This document shows, one piece after another, positions 17,857-28,774 of a stretch of 64,000 bases of DNA (position 1 is the stretch's first letter; the number at the start of each line of letters is the position of its first letter). The position numbers and the translations under genes are program-made. The stretch lies in NCBI GenBank assembly GCA_905205975.1, contig CAJLFQ010000001.1:1-64000 (forward strand), read 5' to 3'. The notes beneath the pieces were generated by a model, which saw only the letters and a list, made by a program, of their open reading frames with translations, was not told where the DNA came from and searched no databases. This stretch comes from an uncultured Eubacteriales bacterium. GTDB lineage: Bacteria; Bacillota; Clostridia; Oscillospirales; QAMX01.

Positions 17857-18628
17857 CCTGGCGGCGACGCCGGAAGAAAGGCTGCTGGCCGGGCAGCTGT
17901 GGGACAAGGCCGTTTTCACCGAAAAAACCGGCCGGGTTTCGGCAACCAAATTTCTGACCCCGGCAGAGGCTGCGTTCGCGGAAACGCTTTGCACGCGCGC
18001 CGGATTTCAGCTCACGCTGGACGGCGGGTATGAAGGCGCAGAACGCCGCACGGCGCTTTTTCTGCCGGACGGCTGGGAAACGATCCACATCTTCGACACG
18101 CCGGATGACCCGCTGGCTGTGCTGTGTATGAAGCCGCACGGTGATACGGCGCTTTCGCACCGGGATTATCTGGGCGCACTGATGGGCGCCGGGATCCAGC
18201 GGGAGGCCGTCGGCGATATTCTGGTGCAGGACGGTATCGCTTATTGCTTCTGTCTGGCGGAACTTGCGCCTTATCTGCTGCAAAACATGACGCAGGCGGG
18301 CCGCGAGCGGGTGACGACTACACAGCTTTGCCGCGCGGATGTTCCGGCGATTGAAGCGCCGGCGGGGGAACCCGTCACAGCGACGGTGCTGTCGCTGCGG
18401 CTGGATGCCGTTCTGGCGGCCGGATTCGGCCTCTCGCGCGAGGAAGCCAAGGCGGCAGTTGCGGTCGGGCTTTGCAGCGTCAACCATCAGCCCGTGCTCA
18501 AACCGGAACGGCTGGTTCAGCCGGGCGATCTGCTTTCATTCAAAGGGCGCGGGCGCGTCCGCTTCACAGAAACCGGCGGAGAAACGCGCAAAGGCCGGAC
18601 ATTCATCCGGCTGCTGCGGTACCGGTGA
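17831..18628 (+). CDS. YlmH-like RNA-binding protein with S4 domain
   Basis: 265 residues. The N-terminal two thirds match the YlmH (photosystem II S4-like) family fold, including FLTPAEAAFAE and the YLGALMGAGIQREAVGDI segment, which is very characteristic. A C-terminal S4 RNA-binding domain spans about residues 185-250 (LRLDAVLAAGFGLSREEAK, then VQPGDLLSFKGRGRVRF). YlmH proteins act on the ribosome or division-linked translation quality control. In most Gram-positives ylmH sits in the division cluster with sepF and divIVA; here it is instead fused into a unit with an SGNH hydrolase. A GGAG at 17818-17821 precedes ATG 17831. Confidence 0.9.
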   Translation: MLKRDGALDLAATPEERLLAGQLWDKAVFTEKTGRVSATKFLTPAEAAFAETLCTRAGFQLTLDGGYEGAERRTALFLPDGWETIHIFDTPDDPLAVLCMKPHGDTALSHRDYLGALMGAGIQREAVGDILVQDGIAYCFCLAELAPYLLQNMTQAGRERVTTTQLCRADVPAIEAPAGEPVTATVLSLRLDAVLAAGFGLSREEAKAAVAVGLCSVNHQPVLKPERLVQPGDLLSFKGRGRVRFTETGGETRKGRTFIRLLRYR

Positions 18629-18670
18629 GAATCATCAAAAGAATCGAATCAAAAATACGGAGGAATTACC

Positions 18671-19450
18671 ATGAGATTTGGCGTTGTAACCGATGTTCAG
18701 AACAGGACCCTGCTGGAAACGCTGGGGTTTGATTATCTCGAATGCTGCGTGACGGCGATTGCTGGGATGGACGATGCGGCGTTTGCGGCGCTGGCCGAAG
18801 AAAACGATACGGCCGCCGTCAAAATCGAGGCGGCATGCGTGCTGCTGCCGGGCAGCATCCGCGTAACGGGGGCGGAAGTCGATCCGGAGGCGCAGGCCGC
18901 TTATCTGGAACGCGCATTTGCCCGTCTGGAAAGGCTCGGCGTCGGCCCGGTTGTCTTTGGCAGCGGCGGCGCCAGACGCGTTCCGGATGGATTTGACCGC
19001 GCGGAGGCATGGCATCAGCTGATTCAGTTTGGCCGGCTGGCGGCGGAAAAAGCCGTTCAGCACGGTCTGACCATTGTGCTGGAGCCGCTCAGAAAAGAAG
19101 AAACCAACATCATCAACACGCAAATGCAGGGGCTGCGCCTGATGCAGGATATCGAACGCCCCGGCTTTGACATTCTGTCCGATTTCTACCACCTTTCGCT
19201 CGCCGGAGAAGGCCGCGCCGAAGTGGCCGCCTGCGGCAAACGCCTGAAACATACGCATATCGCCAACCCGGACGGCCGGGTTGCCATGAAGCACAGCGAC
19301 GCTGCCGATTACGACGCGTTCTTTGCAGGGCTGGCCGACTGCGGCTATCACGGCCGCATGAGCATCGAGGGCAGTCTCGGCGATTACCGCGAAACGCTCC
19401 CGGAGGCGCTGGCGCTGATCCGCGAAAAAGCGGCAGCCTTCGGCCTGTAA
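18671..19450 (+). CDS. Sugar phosphate isomerase/epimerase-type TIM barrel protein
   Basis: 259 residues of the xylose-isomerase-like TIM barrel superfamily (AP endonuclease family 2 fold). Metal and substrate residues typical of IolE/IolI/Hyi relatives are seen: VLEPLRKEETN, DFYHL, HTHIANPDGR and SIEGSL near the end of the barrel. These enzymes isomerise or epimerise keto sugars or inositol intermediates. ATG 18671 follows GGAGGAATTACC. A major facilitator carrier starts 185 bases downstream, so a sugar uptake and conversion pair is plausible. Confidence 0.83.
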   Translation: MRFGVVTDVQNRTLLETLGFDYLECCVTAIAGMDDAAFAALAEENDTAAVKIEAACVLLPGSIRVTGAEVDPEAQAAYLERAFARLERLGVGPVVFGSGGARRVPDGFDRAEAWHQLIQFGRLAAEKAVQHGLTIVLEPLRKEETNIINTQMQGLRLMQDIERPGFDILSDFYHLSLAGEGRAEVAACGKRLKHTHIANPDGRVAMKHSDAADYDAFFAGLADCGYHGRMSIEGSLGDYRETLPEALALIREKAAAFGL

Positions 19451-19487
19451 TCAAAAGCGCAGACATCCAGCGGTCCGACCGGACCTT

Positions 19488-19512
19488 CCATATATTATAT
19501 GGTAATATATGG
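19488..19512. promoter_or_regulatory. Perfect AT-rich inverted repeat, candidate operator
   Basis: CCATATATTA and TAATATATGG, perfect 10-base arms around a TATGG spacer, lie in the 185-base gap before the MFS gene. The left part alone (CCATATATTATATGG) is also a perfect odd palindrome. In such GC-rich surroundings this looks like a protein-binding site, probably overlapping a -10 element (TATATT). Confidence 0.5.
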
Positions 19513-19635
19513 CGATCTTCCGGTGCCATCGAAGACCGCCGCCCAAACCGGCGCATTGATGAAACCGTAAATGCCCTGCTGAAAAATGAACAGGCGCAAT
19601 GCAGTCCCGCACAGCGCCGCAGGAGAGAGAACACC

Positions 19636-20835
19636 TTGCATATCCGAAACAATTACCGGCATACGATGAAAGCCTGCTACCTGGGCTACATCGGCAGCGC
19701 CATCATCAACAATTACGCGCCCCTGCTGTTTCTGACGTTCCAGTCCTCCTTCGGGATTTCCCTCGATAAGATTACGCTGCTGGTCACGATGAATTTCGGC
19801 ATCCAGCTGATCGTTGATTTGCTGTCGGCCAAATTTGTCGACCGGATCGGTTACCGCATTTCCATCGTTGCGGCACAGCTGTTTTCGGCGGCCGGTCTGG
19901 TCGCGCTGGCGACGCTGCCGGTGATTCTACCGAACGCTTATGCCGGGCTCGTCACGGCGACGGCGCTCTACGCCATCGGCAGCGGCCTGAATGAGGTGCT
20001 GATCAGCCCCATCATTGAAGCCTGCCCGACCGACCAAAAGTCGGCGTCCATGAGCCTGCTGCATTCGTTTTACTGCTGGGGTCACGTTTTTGTTGTTCTG
20101 GCGTCCACGCTCTTTTTTGCTGCGTTCGGCGTTGAAAACTGGCGGATTCTGACCTATATCTGGGCGGCGATCCCGTTTGTCAATGCGTTTTATTTCACCC
20201 AGGTGCCGATTGCGCGCCTGAATGACGGCGAAGCACCGATGCCCGTCCGGCGGCTGCTTTCCATCCGGATCTTCTGGCTGTTCGCGGTGCTGATGGTCTG
20301 TTCCGGCGCTTCAGAGCAGGCCATGGCGCAGTGGGCGTCGTCGTTTGCCGAAGCGGGTCTGAAGGTTTCCAAAACGATCGGCGACCTGACGGGACCCTGC
20401 CTGTTTGCGGTGCTGATGGGCGTCATGCGGATTCTGTACGCCAAATACAGCGAGAAAATCAACCTGACGCTCTTTATGGCTGGATGCGGCGTCCTGAGTG
20501 TTGCGGGCTTTCTGCTGGCGTCGCTGGCGCCTGTGCCGGTGCTGTCGCTTGTGGGCTGCGCCTGCTGCGGCATCGCGGCCGGCATTATGTGGCCGGGGAC
20601 GCTGAGCCTTGCGGCGGCGGAATGTCCGTCCGGCGGTACGGCGATGTTCGCGCTGCTGGCGCTTGCGGGCGACTTGGGCTGTTCCACCGGCCCGACGCTC
20701 GTCGGCGCGGTTTCCGATGCCGCCGGGGGCGACCTGAAACGCGGACTGGCGGCGGCCATCATCTTCCCGATCCTGCTGACGATCGGTCTGTTCCTCAGCC
20801 GGAAATGGAGCGGGCAGCAATCCCGAAAAAAATGA
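19636..20835 (+). CDS. Major facilitator superfamily carrier, probably for a sugar
   Basis: 399 residues with about 12 hydrophobic segments in two bundles. The start is TTG 19636 (HIRNNYRH), eight bases after AGGAGAG; the next Met is at 19666. The pattern (GYIGSAIINNYAPLLF in helix 1, LLSAKFVDRIGYR after helix 2, IEACPTDQKSASMSLLHSFY mid-protein) fits the FucP/sugar-proton MFS group. The preceding TIM-barrel isomerase suggests a carbohydrate substrate. A hairpin terminator follows. Confidence 0.85.
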   Translation: MHIRNNYRHTMKACYLGYIGSAIINNYAPLLFLTFQSSFGISLDKITLLVTMNFGIQLIVDLLSAKFVDRIGYRISIVAAQLFSAAGLVALATLPVILPNAYAGLVTATALYAIGSGLNEVLISPIIEACPTDQKSASMSLLHSFYCWGHVFVVLASTLFFAAFGVENWRILTYIWAAIPFVNAFYFTQVPIARLNDGEAPMPVRRLLSIRIFWLFAVLMVCSGASEQAMAQWASSFAEAGLKVSKTIGDLTGPCLFAVLMGVMRILYAKYSEKINLTLFMAGCGVLSVAGFLLASLAPVPVLSLVGCACCGIAAGIMWPGTLSLAAAECPSGGTAMFALLALAGDLGCSTGPTLVGAVSDAAGGDLKRGLAAAIIFPILLTIGLFLSRKWSGQQSRKK

Positions 20836-20843
20836 TTTCAAAC

Positions 20844-20884
20844 AGTGCGGCGTTTCCAAAATCGGAAACGCCGCACTTGCTTTT
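20844..20884. terminator. Terminator between convergent MFS and P-ATPase genes
   Basis: Perfect 14-base stem AGTGCGGCGTTTCC / GGAAACGCCGCACT around an AAAATC loop, followed on plus by TGCTTTT. The long stem can act in both directions. Confidence 0.8.
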
Positions 20885-20891
20885 GCAGGGG

Positions 20892-23447
<2,556 letters not shown>

Positions 23448-23510
23448 GGCGTTTTTTCCTCCGTCCTTTTGTACGTTTGCTTCATGCTATTCGGACAGGC
23501 GTGAAAATAT

Positions 23511-23541
23511 GAAAAGCGGCCCGATCAAGCGGGCCGCTTTG
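23511..23541 (-). terminator. Terminator of the GNAT gene
   Basis: Perfect stem AAAGCGGCCCG / CGGGCCGCTTT with a six-base loop. On minus it ends with TTTTC; on plus with TTTGTTGTTTT. Placed just after the GNAT stop. Confidence 0.8.
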
Positions 23542-23579
23542 TTGTTTTAAATGGAATTGTTTTCCGCGTGCAGCACTGC

Positions 23580-24143
23580 TCAGCGCTTCGCAGTGACATC
23601 CGGCGCGGGTTCGCAGGGCAGGTTGTAGGCGGGCGTCGAGTCGATTACGAGGATGGCGAGCAGCTTTTCCCAGCGGGCACGGGCATCGTCCGTCCAGAGC
23701 AGCGGGCGGTAGCCGAGCGAAAGATAGGTCGAAACCGCCGGAACGCGAAAATCGTCGGTCGTCAGCCAGCAGCCTTGCAGGCCGTTTTCGGCATGCATCT
23801 GCAAAACTTTGGCGATCAGCGGCTTGGACAGCTTCCGGCCGCGCCAGTCCGGATGAACGGCGATGTAATGCAGGTACGGTTCGCCGTCCAGATCGCGTGC
23901 GGTCGCCGTAGCGACGGGCACATCGTCTTTACAAATAAAGAAGATCCGCTCCGGCGGAATTTGATCCATCCCGCGGGCACGGAACATTTCAGGGCTGGCC
24001 TCCTGAATGCCGAATTCTCCGATACAGCAGTTTGCCCATGCGGCTTCCTCGCCGGGGCGCATCGAGCGGATGGTAAATCCTTCGGGGACGGGGATGGACG
24101 GCACAGGGCAGGACGCTGGCCGCCGCATTTTCAGCTGCATCAT
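23580..24143 (-). CDS. GNAT family N-acetyltransferase
   Basis: 187 residues with the GNAT acetyl-CoA site: the beta4 strand LHYIAVHPDWRGRKLSKPL contains the V-x-P-x-x-R-G-x-G/K-like pyrophosphate loop (HPDWRGRKLS). YLSLGYRPL gives the C-terminal GNAT signature. Substrate unknown. ATG 24143 is preceded on the minus strand by AAAGGAG nine bases away; the preceding codons are within the leader. It has its own consensus promoter. Confidence 0.85.
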   Translation of the reverse strand: MMQLKMRRPASCPVPSIPVPEGFTIRSMRPGEEAAWANCCIGEFGIQEASPEMFRARGMDQIPPERIFFICKDDVPVATATARDLDGEPYLHYIAVHPDWRGRKLSKPLIAKVLQMHAENGLQGCWLTTDDFRVPAVSTYLSLGYRPLLWTDDARARWEKLLAILVIDSTPAYNLPCEPAPDVTAKR

Positions 24144-24178
24144 CAAACAGCACTCCTTTGTTTTCTGAACTTGCTGAT

Positions 24179-24207
24179 AGTATACCACACACGCCCGGCT
24201 GTGTCAA
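24179..24207 (-). promoter_or_regulatory. Sigma-A promoter of the GNAT gene
   Basis: Minus strand TTGACA (24207-24202), 17-base spacer, TATACT (24184-24179). Near-consensus. Confidence 0.85.
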
Positions 24208-24241
24208 TCGGCGGGCTGAAAGCGGTTCCGGTGTCACCGTT

Positions 24242-24269
24242 TGTAACCGTTTCCCGGCGTCTGTAACCG
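24242..24269. promoter_or_regulatory. Direct repeat TGTAACCG, candidate regulator sites
   Basis: TGTAACCG occurs at 24242-24249 and 24262-24269, exactly 20 bases (two helical turns) apart. A related TGTTACCG and its inverse overlap the downstream wall-hydrolase promoter. The repeats lie in the 358-base gap between the divergent GNAT and NlpC/P60 genes. The half-site TGTAAC resembles a WalR half-site, but the spacing is not the WalR one. Confidence 0.4.
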
Positions 24270-24405
24270 ATGAAAAACGCTTGACAGGCAGGAAAGGATG
24301 AATGAACGCCAAAATACAATTGGCAGATTGCACAAAAAACATGGTCACAATTTGGTCAATAGTACCAAAAAAACAGAACTGCCAAAAAAAATCGGCGTTT
24401 GGACG

Positions 24406-24454
24406 TTGACAAACCGGTAACAGGGTGGTATACTACTGTCATCGGCTGTTACCG
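24406..24454 (+). promoter_or_regulatory. Sigma-A promoter with inverted repeat across the -10
   Basis: TTGACA (24406-24411), 17-base spacer and TATACT (24429-24434). A perfect 9-base inverted repeat, CGGTAACAG (24415-24423) and CTGTTACCG (24446-24454), brackets the -10 and start site. A protein bound here would block RNA polymerase, so this looks like a repressor operator, or else a leader hairpin. It drives the two NlpC/P60 genes. Confidence 0.8.
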
Positions 24455-24501
24455 AATTGTAATTCAAGCGGGCGGCCGGCATCCGACGGAGGATATCCAA
24501 C

Positions 24502-25392
24502 ATGAGCAAAACGCTGAAATACCTGCTGACAACAGCAGTCATGATGTTCGCGGCCGTCCTGCTGACGACAGGGGCGTACGCGACGGAAGTTCGATCCGGC
24601 ACCGTGACCGGAAACGTCGTCAACATCCGCGAGACCCCGTCCGCCAGCGGCAAATGGCTGATGAGCGTGCCGAAGGGCGGCAAGGTCATCATCATGGACC
24701 AGACGAACAACTGGTTCAAAGTCGGCTACAACGGCACGGTCGGCTACATGACGGCCGATTACGTCGAGCCGGTCTGCGACGATGACGGCGCCTACGGCTC
24801 CGGCGTGGTCACCGGGTCGTTTGTTTATCTCCGCGCAGATACCTCGGCGGCTTCCATGGCGCGTGCGACGCTGAGCGAAGGTCTGAACGTCAAAATCAAG
24901 GGCGTCAAAGACGGCTGGTACTGCGTCAGCTACGGCAAGTTCGAGGGCTATATGCATCCGGACTATGTGGAGCCGATCAAAGTCGCCACAACGACGACCG
25001 TTGCAAGAACGACCATCACGGAAGGTCAGAAGATCGTCAACATCGCGAAAAAGTACATCGGCGTCCGTTATGTCTGGGGCGGCTCCACACCGAGCGGCTT
25101 TGACTGCTCCGGTCTTGTGACCTACGTCTTCAACGAATGGGCCGGTTACAAGTTCAAAATGCGGACGCGCCTCTACCTGAACGGCACCAGCATCAAATAC
25201 GCCAACCTGACGGCCGGCGACCTCGTCTTCTTCGACACGGCGGGCCGCGGCAACATCACCCACGTCGGCATCTACGTCGGCGGCGGACAGTTCATCCACG
25301 CACCGAAGCCGGGCACTTCCGTCCGGATCGAATCCATGGCCTCCGGCAGCTACTACGCAAGGACGTTTGTCTGCGCCCGCCGGATTGCCTGA
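24502..25392 (+). CDS. Secreted SH3b-SH3b-NlpC/P60 peptidoglycan endopeptidase (copy 1)
   Basis: 296 residues. A signal peptide (residues 1-27, cleaved near TGAYA-TEV) is followed by two bacterial SH3 domains (about 30-90 and 97-155) and an NlpC/P60 cysteine peptidase. The catalytic triad region is clear: Cys202 in GFDCSGLV, His254 in THVGIYVG, third polar residue His266 in FIHAPK. Such enzymes cut the D-Glu to diamino acid bond of stem peptides during wall growth. A 52-base gap separates it from a paralogue of the same architecture, so this is a tandem duplication under one promoter. Confidence 0.94.
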   Translation: MSKTLKYLLTTAVMMFAAVLLTTGAYATEVRSGTVTGNVVNIRETPSASGKWLMSVPKGGKVIIMDQTNNWFKVGYNGTVGYMTADYVEPVCDDDGAYGSGVVTGSFVYLRADTSAASMARATLSEGLNVKIKGVKDGWYCVSYGKFEGYMHPDYVEPIKVATTTTVARTTITEGQKIVNIAKKYIGVRYVWGGSTPSGFDCSGLVTYVFNEWAGYKFKMRTRLYLNGTSIKYANLTAGDLVFFDTAGRGNITHVGIYVGGGQFIHAPKPGTSVRIESMASGSYYARTFVCARRIA

Positions 25393-25444
25393 CGCATCTT
25401 CCCGCTTCAACTTACCATTTCCAATCAGATCGAGGTGATTCTTC

Positions 25445-26314
25445 ATGCAGAAGTGCATGAAACTGCTTGTTACAACCGGCCTGCTCCTAATGCTCATCAT
25501 CGGCATCGGCGTTTCTGCCTACGCGGATGAAGTCCGCGCCGCATCTGTCACGGCTTCTGCGGTCAATCTGCGTGAAGAACCGGACACCGACGCAGCCGTT
25601 CTGACGAGCGTCGCACAGGGTGAAACCGTCGCTCTGCTCGGCGAAGCAGAAGACGGCTGGTATCAGGCGAATTACAACGGCACCGTCGGCTATCTGTCAG
25701 CCGAATACGTCGCCGTGGAAGCATCCGAAGAAACAGACGTGGCCGGATATGTCACCGGCTCCTACGTTTACATCCGCGAAACCGCCGCAAGCGACGGCAA
25801 GATTCTGAGCGGCCTGAGCAAGGGCGCCAAGGTCATGGTCTCCGCTGTTGAAAACGGCTGGTACCGCATCACAAGAGGCGAAACCGTCGGCTACATGAGC
25901 GCGGACTACATCGCGCTGGGCGAACCGCCGGCAAAAACGTCGGGCGAAGAGCTCGTCGAACTGGCCAAAACCTACATCGGCTACCGTTACGTCTACGGTG
26001 CGTCGTCGCCGTCCGTCGGCTTTGACTGCTCCGGTCTTGTCACCTACGTTTACAAAAAATACAACGGCTTCACCTTCAAGAGCCGCACCAGCCTCTATCT
26101 GGACGGTACGCGCGTCAAATATGCAGAGCTCCAGCCGGGCGATCTCGTCTTCTTCGATACCGTCGGCCGCGGCGGCATCACCCATGTCGGCATCTACGTC
26201 GGCAACGGTCAGATGATTCACGCGCCGAACTCCCGCTCCCGCGTGAAGATTGTCTCCATGCAGCCCGGCACATACTACTACCGCACCTATAAGGGCGCCC
26301 GCCGCGTTCTCTGA
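25445..26314 (+). CDS. Secreted SH3b-SH3b-NlpC/P60 peptidoglycan endopeptidase (copy 2)
   Basis: 289 residues, same layout as the upstream paralogue: signal peptide (1-27), two SH3b domains, NlpC/P60 domain with Cys195 in GFDCSGLV and His in THVGIYVG and MIHAPN. The two paralogues are diverged in the SH3b domains but close in the catalytic part (both have the stretch from FKxRTxLYL to GDLVFFDT). ATG 25445 follows GAGGTGATT. A strong terminator ends the unit. Confidence 0.94.
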   Translation: MQKCMKLLVTTGLLLMLIIGIGVSAYADEVRAASVTASAVNLREEPDTDAAVLTSVAQGETVALLGEAEDGWYQANYNGTVGYLSAEYVAVEASEETDVAGYVTGSYVYIRETAASDGKILSGLSKGAKVMVSAVENGWYRITRGETVGYMSADYIALGEPPAKTSGEELVELAKTYIGYRYVYGASSPSVGFDCSGLVTYVYKKYNGFTFKSRTSLYLDGTRVKYAELQPGDLVFFDTVGRGGITHVGIYVGNGQMIHAPNSRSRVKIVSMQPGTYYYRTYKGARRVL

Positions 26315-26348
26315 TCCGGCAAACAGCCCAGCATCCAAACGAAAACAG

Positions 26349-26394
26349 CAACGGCCTGCCGTCTGCATCCAGCAGATGACAGGCCGTTTTGATT
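26349..26394 (+). terminator. Terminator of the NlpC/P60 pair
   Basis: AACGGCCTG and CAGGCCGTT arms, with an inner TCTGC/GCAGA pairing, then TTTGATTT. Confidence 0.85.
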
Positions 26395-26404
26395 TGGGCT
26401 GCAT

Positions 26405-26433
26405 TTGACAAGCGCCGGAGAACGTGCTATAAT
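26405..26433 (+). promoter_or_regulatory. Consensus sigma-A promoter for vanW
   Basis: TTGACA (26405-26410), exactly 17 bases, TATAAT (26428-26433), with TGC before the -10. This is a perfect consensus promoter and should be strong unless repressed. Confidence 0.92.
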
Positions 26434-26496
26434 CATCGCCGAAAATATGCGTCAAACCATCGGAATGACGCTTAATCGAACCGGGAGGCGGCCAAT

Positions 26497-27342
26497 ATGC
26501 GCCAAGATCAACCGCGCAGACTGTTCTGCGACCTTTCTCCAACGGCATACCGGATTTCCGCGTGGAAATGCCGGACGCTGCGCCATCTGAAAAACGCCTG
26601 TATGCTGGGCAGACTGGCGCGTGAAAAACAGGCGCCCCTGCCGGAAGTCATTTACCGCCACAGCGCCCTGATCCGGCGCAGGCTGGGCAATGTGTCGCCC
26701 GAACTGCAGGAAAACAAAGCTGTCAATCTGGCCCTGGCCGCACCGAAAATCAGCGGCATCGTCATCCGCCCGGGGCAGACGTTTTCCTTCTGGGCGCTGG
26801 TCGGCGCCTGCACGCGGAAAAAGGGGTATCTGGAAGGGCTTGTTTTTCGAAACGGGGAGACGGGTCAGGCCGTCGGCGGCGGCATGTGCCAGTTTACCAA
26901 TCTGATTCACTGGATGGTGCTTCACACGCCGCTGGAGATCTGCGAACATCATCATCACGACAGCGCCGATTTCTTTCCGGATTACGGCCGTCAGGTGCCG
27001 TTCGGCACCGGGACGTCGATAGCATACAACTACCTGGATTACCGCTTCCGGAATCCGACGGACCGCGTCTATCAGCTGATCGTCTGGGTTGACGGCGAAT
27101 ATCTGCGCGGCGAAATCCGCAGCGACCGCCCGCAGCCGGAAAAATATCACATCCGCACGGAAAACGAATGCTTCACCTGTGAAGACGGCGTCTGGTACCG
27201 CTGCGGGGAAGTCTGGCGCAAACAGATCGACCGCCGCACGGGGCAGGTTGTCGGCCGGACGTGCATCCGCAGAAACCATGCGCGCGTCTATTATGATCCG
27301 GCGCTGATTCCGCCGGAGAAACGACAGACCCCGGACGCATGA
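26497..27342 (+). CDS. VanW family protein
   Basis: 281 residues matching VanW: the N-terminal RRxxCxLSPxAYxISxWKC-like region and the core with PGQTFSFW, GGGMCQFTNL, HHHHDSADFFPDYGRQVPFG and the stretch from AYNYLDYRF to FRNPT. VanW accompanies VanB-type glycopeptide resistance clusters but is widespread outside them, and its biochemical role is unknown. No VanH, VanB or VanX is nearby, so resistance should not be inferred. There is no signal peptide. spmA and spmB follow after 48 bases with a ribosome site, so all three may share the promoter at 26405. Confidence 0.9.
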   Translation: MRQDQPRRLFCDLSPTAYRISAWKCRTLRHLKNACMLGRLAREKQAPLPEVIYRHSALIRRRLGNVSPELQENKAVNLALAAPKISGIVIRPGQTFSFWALVGACTRKKGYLEGLVFRNGETGQAVGGGMCQFTNLIHWMVLHTPLEICEHHHHDSADFFPDYGRQVPFGTGTSIAYNYLDYRFRNPTDRVYQLIVWVDGEYLRGEIRSDRPQPEKYHIRTENECFTCEDGVWYRCGEVWRKQIDRRTGQVVGRTCIRRNHARVYYDPALIPPEKRQTPDA

Positions 27343-27390
27343 AGCGGACAGCCCGCGCATAAACATATCCCTCAAGAGGAGGGATGCCGG

Positions 27391-27990
27391 ATGTTGTCTG
27401 TAATCTGGGTTATCATGGTCTGTACGGCGCTGATCACCGGCGCCGTCAACGGCCGGCTGGAAGCGGTCGGCGCCGCGGCGCTGACCGGCGCTTCGGAGGC
27501 CGTCCGGCTCTGTCTGGCCATTGCCGGGCCAATCTGCCTGTGGTCGGGCGTCATGGCGCTGCTGCGGGCGGGCGGCGGTGCGGCGCGTCTGAGCCGCCTG
27601 CTGCGCCCAGTGCTGAAACGGCTGTTTCCAAAAGCGGCCGAAGAACCGGACACGCTGGAAAAAATCGGTGCCAACGTCAGCGCCAATCTGCTGGGGCTGG
27701 GCAACGCCGCGACACCGCTCGGCATGGCTGCGGCAGAGGCGCTTGGCCGTCACTGCACCGGCGGAAAGGCTTCCGACGAGCTGTGCCGTCTGGTCGTGCT
27801 GAACACGGCTTCGCTTCAGCTGATTCCGTCTACCATCGCGTCCGTCCGGGCGGGATTGGGCGCAGCGTCGCCGTTTGACATTCTGCCGGCCGTTTGGCTG
27901 GCGTCGCTCGCGTCGCTGGCGGTTGGGTTGGGGACGGCGCTGCTGGCCGGGATCATCGGGAGGCGCAGAATATGCCGATCGCATGGCTGA
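27391..27990 (+). CDS. spmA: Spore maturation protein A
   Basis: 199 residues, several membrane helices, matching SpmA (nucleoside-recognition/gate domain). Hallmarks are the N-terminal MLSVIWVIMV, KIGANVSANLLGLGNAATPLG and the NTASLQLIPSTIASVR block. In Bacillus SpmA and SpmB are needed for full spore core dehydration; in Clostridia they are present in most spore formers. ATG 27391 follows AGAGGAGGG. It overlaps spmB by 19 bases. Confidence 0.95.
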   Translation: MLSVIWVIMVCTALITGAVNGRLEAVGAAALTGASEAVRLCLAIAGPICLWSGVMALLRAGGGAARLSRLLRPVLKRLFPKAAEEPDTLEKIGANVSANLLGLGNAATPLGMAAAEALGRHCTGGKASDELCRLVVLNTASLQLIPSTIASVRAGLGAASPFDILPAVWLASLASLAVGLGTALLAGIIGRRRICRSHG

Positions 27991-28508
27991 CGCGCCTCAG
28001 CGCACTGATCATGCCGCTGCTGATTGCGGCGGCAGGCATCGCAGCACTGCGGAAAAAACAGGATGTCTTCGGCGCGCTGACCGGCGGCGCGGCGGACGGA
28101 TTGAAAACGATTGCAAAGCTGGTCCCGACGCTGGTCGGCCTTCTCAGCGCCGTCGCCATGCTGCGGGCGTCCGGCGCGTTTGACGCGCTGGAATCGCTGG
28201 TGCAGCCGCTGATGGATGCGCTCGGTGTCCCGGCATCCCTGACGCAGCTGGTGCTGCTGCGCCCGTTCTCCGGCAGCGGGGCGCTTGCGGCCGCCGCCGA
28301 CGTCATGCAGACGGCCGGCGCGGACAGCTTGGCAGGACGGATGGCGGCTGTGATGCTCGCGTCCAGCGAAACGACGCTCTATACGGCAAGCGTTTATTTC
28401 GGCGCCGCCGGGATCCGGCGCACGCGCTATGCGCTGGCGGCGGCGTTTGCCGCAGAGGCGGCGGCTTTCTTCGCTTCAACGGCGCTTGTACGGCTGTTTT
28501 GGGGCTGA
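27972..28508 (+). CDS. spmB: Spore maturation protein B
   Basis: 178 residues, SpmB partner of SpmA with the same gate fold: PTLVGLLSAVAMLRASGAFD, LLRPFSGSGALA and ASSETTLYTASVYFGAAGIRR segments. Chosen start ATG 27972 (MPIAWLTRL) lies inside the spmA end; the fused frame upstream is spmA shadow. With spo0A it is the clearest sporulation signal in the window. Confidence 0.95.
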   Translation: MPIAWLTRLSALIMPLLIAAAGIAALRKKQDVFGALTGGAADGLKTIAKLVPTLVGLLSAVAMLRASGAFDALESLVQPLMDALGVPASLTQLVLLRPFSGSGALAAAADVMQTAGADSLAGRMAAVMLASSETTLYTASVYFGAAGIRRTRYALAAAFAAEAAAFFASTALVRLFWG

Positions 28509-28586
28509 CGGCGGACAGAACCGCCGGACAAAAGCCGGGCGGAACCTGTGGAAAATGTAAAAACTTTCCGACATGCGCAAAAACAC

Positions 28587-28615
28587 TTTACTATTGGCCG
28601 GAAATGGTGTAAAAT
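28587..28615 (+). promoter_or_regulatory. Promoter of the parvulin gene
   Basis: TTTACT (28587-28592), 17-base spacer, TAAAAT (28610-28615). The following leader of about 150 bases is GC-rich and can form hairpins, for example GTCCGCG / CGCGGAC near 28672-28690; no known riboswitch is recognised in it. Confidence 0.6.
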
Positions 28616-28774
28616 ATAAAGAGGCGTCTGGCAGAAAGGCCGGGCGCCGAGCAAACAGCCTCGCTGAAAACGTCCGCGGTCCGCGCGGACAAGCAGCAGA
28701 CCGAGGTTCGCTGCGAACGGAAACCGGCGCAGCGGTCGCTGCCGTCGGCGCGAGGTCATTCGGAGGTTATCAAA

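Noticed and set aside
24281..24320. TTGACA at 24281 with TACAAT at 24315
   Set aside because: The 28-base spacing is too long; not a sigma-A promoter.
26497..27342. VanW as evidence of vancomycin resistance
   Set aside because: No vanH, van ligase or vanX is near; VanW homologues are common in susceptible species.
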